Shown here: positions 18,316 to 25,714 of the stretch, one piece after another
Numbering within the stretch: the first letter of the stretch is position 1
Layout: every line of letters begins with the position of its first letter
Source: Paraburkholderia lacunae
GTDB taxonomy: Bacteria > Pseudomonadota > Gammaproteobacteria > Burkholderiales > Burkholderiaceae
Direction: 5' to 3'
Assembly (NCBI RefSeq): GCF_003353175.1
Contig: NZ_QHKS01000002.1
Location: 310,001-374,000 of the forward strand
DNA: 64,000 bases
Program-made: the position numbers and the translations under genes
The notes under the pieces: model-generated
The model's input: only the letters and a program-made list of their open reading frames with translations
What the model was told of the DNA's origin: nothing
The model's database searches: none

Positions 18316-19221
18316 ATGGACAGCACAACACTCTCCCAAACGCCCGGCAGCCGGGTCTCCCAGTACATCGCCCTGACCAAGCCGCGCGTCACGCAGCTCG
18401 CGGTGTTCTGCGCCGTGATCGGCATGTTTCTTTCGACCCCCGGCATGGTTCCGTGGACCGTGCTGATCGGCGGCACCGTCGGCATCTGGCTGCTGGCCGG
18501 TGCGGCGTTCGCCATTAATTGCCTCGTCGAGCAGAAAATCGACGCGAAGATGCGCCGTACCTCGTGGCGTCCGTCCGCGCGCGGCGAAATCACGACTAAA
18601 CAGATCCTGCTGTTTTCGGCTGTGCTCGGCGGACTTGGCATGTGGGCGCTCTATACGTTCGCCAATCCGCTCACCATGTGGCTGACGCTCGCCACTTTCG
18701 TCGGCTATGCGGTCATCTACACGCTATTGCTCAAGCCGGCCACGCCGCAGAACATCGTGATCGGCGGCGCGTCAGGCGCGATGCCGCCGGCGCTCGGCTG
18801 GGCCGCGGTCACCGGTCACGTGCCGGGCGACGCATGGATTCTCGTGCTGATCATCTTCGTGTGGACGCCGCCGCATTTCTGGGCGCTCGCGCTGTATCGC
18901 CGCAAAGACTACGAAAACGCCGGCCTGCCGATGCTGCCGAACACGCACGGCGAGAAGTACACGCGGCTGCATATTCTGCTGTACACGGTGATCCTGTTCG
19001 CGGTCACGATGATGCCGTTCATCTCCGGCATGAGCGGCGCGGTGTATCTTGTGTCGGCGGTACTGTTGGGCGCCGTATTCCTTGCTTACGCGTGGAAGAT
19101 CTATCGGGAATATTCCGACGAACTGGCGCGCAAAACCTTTCGTTACTCGATTGTGTATCTATCGTTGCTGTTCGCCGCGCTGTTGATCGACCACTATGCA
19201 CGCGTCGTGATCGGCGCGTAA
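18316..19221 (+). CDS. ctaB: Protoheme IX farnesyltransferase
   Basis: 301-residue membrane prenyltransferase of the UbiA fold that adds a farnesyl group to heme B to give heme O. The allylic-diphosphate site [15 protein letters not shown] (residues about 70-84) and the second site around [19 protein letters not shown] are clear. It starts 6 bp after the ctaA stop, consistent with one transcript for heme A formation. Confidence 0.96.
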   Translation: MDSTTLSQTPGSRVSQYIALTKPRVTQLAVFCAVIGMFLSTPGMVPWTVLIGGTVGIWLLAGAAFAINCLVEQKIDAKMRRTSWRPSARGEITTKQILLFSAVLGGLGMWALYTFANPLTMWLTLATFVGYAVIYTLLLKPATPQNIVIGGASGAMPPALGWAAVTGHVPGDAWILVLIIFVWTPPHFWALALYRRKDYENAGLPMLPNTHGEKYTRLHILLYTVILFAVTMMPFISGMSGAVYLVSAVLLGAVFLAYAWKIYREYSDELARKTFRYSIVYLSLLFAALLIDHYARVVIGA

Positions 19222-19225
19222 CACC

Positions 19226-19843
19226 ATGCTCAAAGACCCCTTCGTGCGTACGGCGCGTGCTGCAGTGATGGCCTGCGCGCTTGGCGGCGCGCTGCTGGTG
19301 GCCGGCTGCGGCAAGCAGCAGCCGGCGTTCCAGAATGTCGATATCACCGGTAACACGCAATTCGCCGGCAACTTCTCGCTGCCGGACACGGCCGGCAAAA
19401 TCCGCACGCTGGCGGATTACAAAGGCAAAGTCGTGGTGCTGTTCTTCGGCTACACGCATTGTCCGGACGTTTGCCCGACCACGATGGCCGAGCTCTCGCA
19501 AGCGCTCCAGCAACTCGGTCCCGAGGACGCGAAACGCGTGCAGGTGCTATTCGTCACCGTCGATCCGGAGCGCGACACGCCGGCTTTGCTGGCGCAGTAC
19601 GTGCCGGCGTTCAATCCGACGTTCGTCGGTTTGCGTCCGGCCGACCAGGCGCAACTCACCAAGCTCACGAAGGATTTCCGCGTCTATTACGCGAAGGTAC
19701 CGGGCAAGACCGCCGACAGCTACACGTTGGATCACACCGCGGCGAGCTATGTGTTCGACACGGACGGCAAGCTGCGGCTATTCGCGCGCGACGGCCAGGG
19801 CGCGACGCCGTGGGTGCACGATATCAAGCTGCTGCTGGATTGA
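19226..19843 (+). CDS. SCO family copper chaperone lipoprotein (SenC)
   Basis: 205 residues. The signal peptide ends in the lipobox LVAGC (Cys28), so it is probably a lipoprotein. The thioredoxin-like domain has the copper ligands in HCPDVCP and a distal histidine in LDHTAASY, as in SCO1/SenC proteins that metallate or reduce the CuA site of subunit II. It is the last gene of the oxidase assembly set. Confidence 0.93.
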   Translation: MLKDPFVRTARAAVMACALGGALLVAGCGKQQPAFQNVDITGNTQFAGNFSLPDTAGKIRTLADYKGKVVVLFFGYTHCPDVCPTTMAELSQALQQLGPEDAKRVQVLFVTVDPERDTPALLAQYVPAFNPTFVGLRPADQAQLTKLTKDFRVYYAKVPGKTADSYTLDHTAASYVFDTDGKLRLFARDGQGATPWVHDIKLLLD

Positions 19844-19920
19844 TACTTTGACGCACCGGTGATGAAAACGGGCGTGTGCCTCAACCGCGCGCCCGTTTTC
19901 ACATTCTTGCGCTGCAACCC

Positions 19921-20211
19921 TCAAGCCGGGATCGGCAAATTCACCCCAGGTGCCAGCCGCGTCGCCTTGAACTCCGTCACCTCGTAGCGTGCGAGGTTCT
20001 GCTCGGCGAACGGATCACTGGCGAGAATCTCATCCAGCTTATCGCGATCGATGCGCACCGCCAGAATGATGCCGCCGTTGCGCGGCACCTTCGGACCGGC
20101 GGCTACGAACACGCCTGCTTCAAACTGTTGGGTCAGAAACGCGCGGTGCGCTTCCAGCGCGTCGTCGATGCGCTCGAGCGGCGCGGTGTAGATGAGATCG
20201 ATGATGTACAT
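19921..20211 (-). CDS. YciI family protein
   Basis: 96 residues. MYIIDLIYTAPLERIDDAL start, the HRAFL motif and ASDPFAEQNLARYEV match the YciI/YCII ferredoxin-like fold. ATG at 20211 is chosen because the upstream extension has no family resemblance. These proteins are thought to be small enzymes or stress-linked proteins; the role is not known. Convergent with the SCO gene. Confidence 0.87.
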   Translation of the reverse strand: MYIIDLIYTAPLERIDDALEAHRAFLTQQFEAGVFVAAGPKVPRNGGIILAVRIDRDKLDEILASDPFAEQNLARYEVTEFKATRLAPGVNLPIPA

Positions 20212-20500
20212 GAGCGGCCTCGTGAGAGATTGATTCGGCCGCCTGTGCTCGCGGCCAATGGCCTGCAATTATCAACCAGCGGACGTTTTGTTGCGCGACG
20301 CAGCGGCCGGCTGCCATTGCAGTCGCGGCGCACCGAGTGCCGCCTGCGCCGCTGCCGTACATAACCCTATGCGATTGTGATATTTCCCATCTCGCCAGAC
20401 GTATGAGACCATTCGCGGTCCAGTTGGCGGCGCGTCCATAAGGCGCTCGCCGCCGGCTTCCACCCGAATCTGACATCGATCAGAAGAAAGCGAGAATGAC

Positions 20501-21313
20501 ATGCAGCGCAGAAACATCCTCAAAGCCCTCTCCGCAGTGGTCGCCGGCGCGGCGATCGTCACCAGCTTCGGCGCGCACGCCGACGACAAGTCCATCAAGG
20601 TCGGCACCATCGGCGGCCCGGATGCGCAAATCTGGGAAGTCGTCACCCAAGTCGCGAAGCGTGAAGGTCTGAACGTGAAGGTCGTCGAGTTCAACGACTA
20701 CGTGCAGCCGAACGCCGCGCTCGATGCGGGCGATCTCGACGCCAACAGCTTCCAGCATCAGCCGTACCTCGACAGCCAGATCAAGCAACGCGGCTACAAA
20801 ATCGTCAATGCCGGCCTCACGTACATCTCGCCGCTCGGCATCTATTCGAAGAGGCTGAAGTCGCTGAAGGACCTGCCGCAGGGCGCGAAGGTCGCGGTGC
20901 CGAACGATCCGTCAAACGAAAATCGCGCGCTGCTGCTGTTGCAAGCGCAAAGCGTGATCAAGCTGAAGGCCGGCGCGGGCACCAACGGCAACAACGCAAC
21001 GGCGCTGGACGTCGCGGACAATCCGAAGAAGATCAAGCTCGTCGAACTCGACGCCGCCCAACTGCCACGCTCGCTGTCGGACGTCGACGCCGCCGCGATC
21101 AACACGAACTTCGCTTTGGCCGCCGGTCTGCAGCCGACCAAAGACGCGATCGCGCTCGAAGACATCCGCAGCCCGTATGCGAACCTGATCGCCGTGCGCG
21201 CACAGGACAAGGATAAGCCGTGGGTCAAGAAGCTGGTCGCGGCCTACCAGTCGGACGACGTGCGTCAGTTCATCAAGACGCAGTTCAAGGGCTCGGTGGT
21301 GCCGTCGTTCTAA
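20501..21313 (+). CDS. metQ: MetQ/NlpA-type ABC transporter substrate-binding protein
   Basis: 270 residues. Signal peptide MQRRNILKALSAVVAGAAIV ending AHA; no lipobox cysteine, unlike classical MetQ lipoproteins, and the RRN start is somewhat Tat-like. The body shows KVGTIGGPDAQIWEV, FNDYVQPNAAL, NSFQHQPYLD and PNDPSNENRALLLLQ, all typical of D/L-methionine binding proteins. The metN and metI genes are not in the window, so this one is solitary. Followed by a strong terminator. Confidence 0.9.
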   Translation: MQRRNILKALSAVVAGAAIVTSFGAHADDKSIKVGTIGGPDAQIWEVVTQVAKREGLNVKVVEFNDYVQPNAALDAGDLDANSFQHQPYLDSQIKQRGYKIVNAGLTYISPLGIYSKRLKSLKDLPQGAKVAVPNDPSNENRALLLLQAQSVIKLKAGAGTNGNNATALDVADNPKKIKLVELDAAQLPRSLSDVDAAAINTNFALAAGLQPTKDAIALEDIRSPYANLIAVRAQDKDKPWVKKLVAAYQSDDVRQFIKTQFKGSVVPSF

Positions 21314-21342
21314 GCGATCGCGCGCAACCGGTACCGCAAAGT

Positions 21343-21374
21343 AAAAACGCCACGGAAAACCGTGGCGTTTTTTT
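21343..21374. terminator. Bidirectional intrinsic terminator
   Basis: 12-bp arms (21343-21354 and 21361-21372) with a 6-nt loop, A-run on the left and T-run on the right. It lies between metQ (plus) and the convergent MarR-GNAT gene (minus) and should stop both. Confidence 0.9.
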
Positions 21375-21423
21375 CGTTCGAACCTTCATGTATCCGTGCG
21401 GTTGCGCTCCGGCGAGCCCGAGG

Positions 21424-22350
21424 CTACAACTCCAACTCCCATCGCTCGATTGTTAGATCCTTGCCGAAACGCCGTTCCGCGCTCGTGCCTGCCAGTTGAA
21501 AACCGGCGCGTTCGCATAGCCGCCGCGGCTCCTTGAGCGTGCTCGCGGTGGTCAGCGTGAGCTTGGTGTAACCCGCGCGCCTCGCGAACCGCACGCATTC
21601 GCTCATCAGCTGCGTGCCGATGCCCAGACGCTGCGCGTCCGGCTCGACCCACAGGAGCCGCACGCCCGCTACCGTCGTCGACACGCCGACGATGCACACC
21701 GAGCCGACCACCATGCCGTCCTGGTCGGCGATCCAGCACATCTCGCGCAGCCGATCCTGACGTTGCGAGTAATCTGCGACGACGCGCGCGAGCAAGCCTT
21801 CGAACGATTGGTCCCAGCCGTATTGCGCCGCGAACCACTGCGCCTGACGATGCACGAGCCAGCCGCACTCGCCCGCGCGCGGCTGGCGCAGGATCACGAG
21901 TTCGTGCTGCGGCCCGCCGTCGAGCAGCCGCTCGATCAGCTTCATCGCCGCGATCAGCTGTTCCTGGGAGAGCGCACTGAGGCCGTTCAGCACCGCCGAG
22001 ACCTCCTCGATGGCCGCCGTATCGAGCGGTGCATACGCGGCGTGACCGCCCTCGGTGAGGGCGATCAGCGACTGGCGCGCGTCCGTGTCGGACGGCCGTC
22101 GCGTAATCAGGTTGCGTCGTTCGAAGCTGGTGAGAAGGCGGCTCAGATAACCGCTGTCGAGTCCGAGATCGCGCCCCAGCACCGAGGCGGTCTGACCACG
22201 TCCGCGGGATAGCTCGTGCAGGACGCGCACTTCCGTCAGCGAGAAGGCGCTCTTTTGCAAGTGCTCGTGCAGCGCGCCAATGTGCTGCGTGTAGAAGCGA
22301 TTGAAATGGCGGACGGCCTGAGCACGCCGCAGCGCCTCGGAATCTGTCAA
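21424..22350 (-). CDS. MarR-type regulator fused to GNAT N-acetyltransferase
   Basis: 308 residues. The first ~145 form a MarR winged helix (LTEVRVLHELSRG, GLDSGYLSRLL, RRPSDTDARQSLIALT). From about residue 150 a GNAT acetyltransferase follows, with the acetyl-CoA loop region VEPDAQRLGIGTQLM and CERAGFQLAG near the end. The start is TTG at 22350, six bases after GGAG. The substrate of the acetyltransferase is unknown. A perfect CTCCCCGGGGAG palindrome sits at the ribosome-binding site. Convergent with metQ. Confidence 0.88.
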   Translation of the reverse strand: MTDSEALRRAQAVRHFNRFYTQHIGALHEHLQKSAFSLTEVRVLHELSRGRGQTASVLGRDLGLDSGYLSRLLTSFERRNLITRRPSDTDARQSLIALTEGGHAAYAPLDTAAIEEVSAVLNGLSALSQEQLIAAMKLIERLLDGGPQHELVILRQPRAGECGWLVHRQAQWFAAQYGWDQSFEGLLARVVADYSQRQDRLREMCWIADQDGMVVGSVCIVGVSTTVAGVRLLWVEPDAQRLGIGTQLMSECVRFARRAGYTKLTLTTASTLKEPRRLCERAGFQLAGTSAERRFGKDLTIERWELEL

Positions 22351-22648
22351 ATGCAGCTCCCCGGGGAGTTTTTACTGACTTGGTACACAGCACTATATTG
22401 GAACGCTTGGCATTAAAAAAGCCGCTCCGGCAAGGGGTGCGCGTCAAACTGGTATCAGAAAGGTATCAATTCCGAGGGATTTCGGCGTGGGGGACAAGAA
22501 CCAGTACGGACCGCTCCGACGCCTTCCTCCATCGCGAATACGGGTAAATCCCGATCCCCGAAACCCACGTCCCTAAGTCCCTAAACCGCCTTCTAACGCC
22601 GCGCCAGCAAGGCTTTCCGGGGATAAGAACCAGGATGGGACCATTCGA
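22351..22648. other. Intergenic region with an imperfect direct repeat
   Basis: No coding sequence was found between the MarR-GNAT gene and the nagR promoter. The region holds a 12-bp palindrome (22357-22368), a TATAGT-like hexamer for the minus gene, paired GGTATCA words at 22451-22457 and 22462-22468, and an imperfect direct repeat of about 23 bp (22490-22512 and 22619-22642). Its function is not clear. Confidence 0.6.
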
Positions 22649-22676
22649 TTGACTGGTATTATGTTGGTTATATAAT
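22649..22676 (+). promoter_or_regulatory. Promoter of the nag operon
   Basis: TTGACT (22649-22654) and a perfect TATAAT (22671-22676) with a 16-bp spacer, 51 bp before the nagR start. The spacer and the -35 contain TGGTAT and TTGGTT words similar to half-sites bound by NagR/HutC-type GntR regulators, so autoregulation is possible but not shown. Confidence 0.75.
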
Positions 22677-22726
22677 GGGCTCTCATTTTCGAAGGTCACA
22701 CTCTTCAAGACGACCGCCGGAGCCCC

Positions 22727-23461
22727 ATGGAAACTCGCTGGTCCGCATTGATGCCTGACGCCCGCAACGTCACGCCGCTCTATTTGCAGCTCGCGCGCAA
22801 TCTGGCGACGGCGATCCATTGCGGCGTGTGGTCGGCGGGCGAAGCGCTGCCTTCGGAGCGCACGCTGTCGGATGCGATCGGCGTGTCGCGCATCACCGCG
22901 CGCAAGGCGATCGAACTGCTGGTCGAACAAGGGCTGATCCGGCGTGCACGCGGCGCGGGCAGCTTCATCACGCCGCGCGTCGAAGACCCGCTGTCGCGGC
23001 TCACCGGCTTCACGAAGAAAATGCAGCAACGCGGTTTCCGGCCGGATTCGGTGTGGCTCGAGCGCGATATCCGGGCCGCCAACCGTGACGAGCTGGTGCA
23101 CCTCGGCCTGTCGCCCGGCGCGGCGGTGGCGAGTCTGCGGCGGCTACGGCGCGCGGACGGCATCGTGATGGCGGTCGAACATTCCGCGTTGCCGGTGGCC
23201 GTCGTGCCCGACCCGCTGGCAATCGGCGTGTCGCTATATAGCTATCTCGAACAACGCGGCGCCGCCGTCGTGCGCGCGTTGCAGCACTTTCGCGCGGTCA
23301 ATGCGTCGAGCGAGATCGCCGCGCTGATGGACATCGAACCGCGTTCGGCGTTGCTGGTCATCACCCGTATCGGCTATAGCGCCGACCAGCGAGCGATCGA
23401 ACTGACCGACACGTATTGCCGCGACGATTACTACGATTTTGTCGCTGAATTGCGCACCTGA
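22727..23461 (+). CDS. nagR: GntR family (HutC/UTRA) regulator of GlcNAc use
   Basis: 244 residues. N-terminal GntR winged helix (PLYLQLARNL, LPSERTLSDAIGVSRITARKAIELL, residues about 17-65) and a C-terminal UTRA effector domain (about 90-240, ending with RAIELTDTYCRDDYYDF). First gene of the nag cluster, so the effector is probably GlcNAc-6-phosphate or glucosamine-6-phosphate. ATG at 22727 has GGAG upstream; ATG 22751 is an alternative. Confidence 0.86.
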   Translation: METRWSALMPDARNVTPLYLQLARNLATAIHCGVWSAGEALPSERTLSDAIGVSRITARKAIELLVEQGLIRRARGAGSFITPRVEDPLSRLTGFTKKMQQRGFRPDSVWLERDIRAANRDELVHLGLSPGAAVASLRRLRRADGIVMAVEHSALPVAVVPDPLAIGVSLYSYLEQRGAAVVRALQHFRAVNASSEIAALMDIEPRSALLVITRIGYSADQRAIELTDTYCRDDYYDFVAELRT

Positions 23462-23571
23462 TCCGGGCGCGTGATTGGCGCACCTGAGCGGTCCGCGCGG
23501 CCCGCCGCCATGTGCGGCGCCGGACAGCGCGATTCAGTCACAACCTGCATTACGCCTCACCAGAGAGACTC

Positions 23572-24675
23572 ATGCTGACCGGAAACATACTCACCACCGA
23601 CGGGTGGATTCACGGCACGCTCGAATACGAAAACGGCCGCATCACGGCGCTGACCGGCGAACGCGTCGATCCGTCGACGAACGACGCGCCGTACATCCTG
23701 CCTGGCTTCATCGATCTGCACGTGCACGGCGGCGGTGGCGCCGACGTGATGGAAGACGGCGATGCGATCGAAACCATTGCCCGCACGCACGCGCGCTACG
23801 GCACCACCAGCCTGCTCGCCACCACCATGACCGCTCCGCGCGACGAACTGATGCGCGTGGTCGCGGGCCTCGGCGACGTGGCGCGGGTCCGCACGCCGGG
23901 CAGTTCGCGCGTGCTCGGCGTGCATCTTGAAGGGCCGTACATCAATCCCGGCAAGCTTGGCGCGCAACCGGACGCTGCCGTTTCGGCGGTCATGGACGAA
24001 GTGCTGAAGTATCTGTCGATCGCGCCGATTCGCGTGGTCACGCTGGCGCCTGAAATCGCCGGCCACATGGAGGTCATCTCCGAGATGGCGGCGCGTGGCG
24101 TGCGCGTGCAGCTCGGCCATTCGCTCGGCACGTACGACGACGCCGTCGCCGCAATGAAACACGGCGCCTGCGGCTTCACGCATCTGTTCAACGCGATGTC
24201 GCCGATGCATCACCGTAACCCCGGCCTCGTCGGCGCGGCGCTCGCGCATGCCGAGTTCGCCGAAATCATTCCCGATCTGCTGCACGTCCATCCGGGTGCG
24301 ATCCGCGCTGCGTTGCGCGCGATTCCGCGTCTGTACGTCGTCACGGACAGCACCTCGGCCACCGGCATGCCGGACGGCGAATACCGCCTCGGCAGCCAGC
24401 ACGTGACGAAGTGCCTTGGCGGCGTGCGTCTCGCCGACGGCACACTCGCCGGCAGCACCCTGACGATGGATCAGGCGCTGCGCAATCTCGTGTCGATCGG
24501 CTTGCCGATCGCCGATGTGTCAAACCGTTTGTCGCGCTATGCCGCCGACTACCTCGGCATCGAAGACCGAGGCCGCATCGCGCGCGGCGCGTGGGCCGAC
24601 GTGGTCGTATTCGACCGCGAACTGGCGCTGATCGCGACTTACGTCGAAGGAGAATCGATTGTCGAATATGCTTAA
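23572..24675 (+). CDS. nagA: N-acetylglucosamine-6-phosphate deacetylase
   Basis: 367-residue amidohydrolase. Removes acetate from GlcNAc-6-P to give glucosamine-6-P. The metal site DLHVHGGGG (about residue 50), GVHLEGPYINPGKLGAQ, HLFNAMSPMHHR and the catalytic aspartate in VTDSTSATGM are all present. ATG at 23572 with AGAGAG upstream is preferred over an earlier in-frame ATG. Its 3' end overlaps the next gene by 17 bp. Confidence 0.95.
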   Translation: MLTGNILTTDGWIHGTLEYENGRITALTGERVDPSTNDAPYILPGFIDLHVHGGGGADVMEDGDAIETIARTHARYGTTSLLATTMTAPRDELMRVVAGLGDVARVRTPGSSRVLGVHLEGPYINPGKLGAQPDAAVSAVMDEVLKYLSIAPIRVVTLAPEIAGHMEVISEMAARGVRVQLGHSLGTYDDAVAAMKHGACGFTHLFNAMSPMHHRNPGLVGAALAHAEFAEIIPDLLHVHPGAIRAALRAIPRLYVVTDSTSATGMPDGEYRLGSQHVTKCLGGVRLADGTLAGSTLTMDQALRNLVSIGLPIADVSNRLSRYAADYLGIEDRGRIARGAWADVVVFDRELALIATYVEGESIVEYA

Positions 24676-25675
24676 CGAAGCGCTGGCGTCCGCCGAAACG
24701 GTCGCCGCGCAATTCGCCGATACCTCGCGCGTCGAGGCATTGGCGGCGACGCTCGCGGAGCAGCCGCGCCATGTCGCGCTGACGGTCGCGCGCGGCAGTT
24801 CGGACCACGCGGCGAGTTACTTCGCCAGCCTGACGATGAGCCGTATCGGCGTGCCGGTCGCTTCGCTGCCGATGTCGGTCGCGACACTCCAGCAAGCGCC
24901 GCTGCAGGTGCGCGGTCAGCTCGCGCTCGCGTTCTCCCAGTCAGGCAAGAGTCCCGATCTGGTCGGCACGATGGAAGCGCTGCGCAATGCGGGTGCGTTG
25001 ACCGTCGCCGCGGTGAATGCGCCGAGCTCGCCGTTGGCCGACGCGTGCGAGTGGCATCTGCCGCTCGTCGCCGGTCCTGAGTTGAGCGTCGCGGCCACCA
25101 AGAGCTACATCGCGATGCTGTCGATTTCCGCGCAACTCGTCGCGCACTGGCAGCGTGACGAAGCGCTGCTCGGCGCGCTGCGCACCTTGCCCGATGCATT
25201 GCACGCGGCCGGCAAGCTCGACTGGTCGAAAGCGGTCGACGAATTGCGCGACATCGAACGCATGATCGTGATCGGCCGCGGCCTGGGCCTCGCGATCGCG
25301 CAGGAAGCCGCGCTGAAATTGAAGGAAACCTCCGGCATCCAGGCGGAAGCGTTTTCGAGCGCGGAAGTGCGGCATGGTCCGATGGAACTGATCGACCGCG
25401 ATTATCCGCTGCTGGTGTTCGCCCCGCGCGGACCGGAACAGGCCGGCTTGCTGCAACTCGCGCGCGACATGCGGGCGCGCGGCGCCCGCGTGCTGCTGGC
25501 CGCTCCGGACGACGTGCCCGAAGCAAGCCTGCCGCTTGCCGTCACCGCTCATGCGGCGCTCGATCCGATCGCCGCAATCCTGTCCTTTTACGTGATGGCC
25601 GCCGGCCTTGCCGCCGCGCGCGGGCGCAATCCCGATGCGCCGCGCCATCTCAACAAAGTCACCGAAACTCACTGA
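24659..25675 (+). CDS. SIS-domain glucosamine-6-phosphate deaminase (NagB-II type)
   Basis: 338 residues, two SIS domains (ARGSSDHAASYFA and SQSGKSPDLVGT in the first, GRGLGLAIAQEAALKLKE and EVRHGPMELI in the second), equal to the isomerase half of GlmS without its glutaminase domain. In a nag operon lacking classical nagB it should convert glucosamine-6-P to fructose-6-P and ammonia. The start is TTG 24659, six bases after AAGGAG inside nagA; ATG 24668 is the alternative. Confidence 0.87.
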   Translation: MSNMLNEALASAETVAAQFADTSRVEALAATLAEQPRHVALTVARGSSDHAASYFASLTMSRIGVPVASLPMSVATLQQAPLQVRGQLALAFSQSGKSPDLVGTMEALRNAGALTVAAVNAPSSPLADACEWHLPLVAGPELSVAATKSYIAMLSISAQLVAHWQRDEALLGALRTLPDALHAAGKLDWSKAVDELRDIERMIVIGRGLGLAIAQEAALKLKETSGIQAEAFSSAEVRHGPMELIDRDYPLLVFAPRGPEQAGLLQLARDMRARGARVLLAAPDDVPEASLPLAVTAHAALDPIAAILSFYVMAAGLAAARGRNPDAPRHLNKVTETH

Positions 25676-25714
25676 TCGAGAAATCAGATGCGACGTGTCG
25701 AGGAGTCCCGTTTG

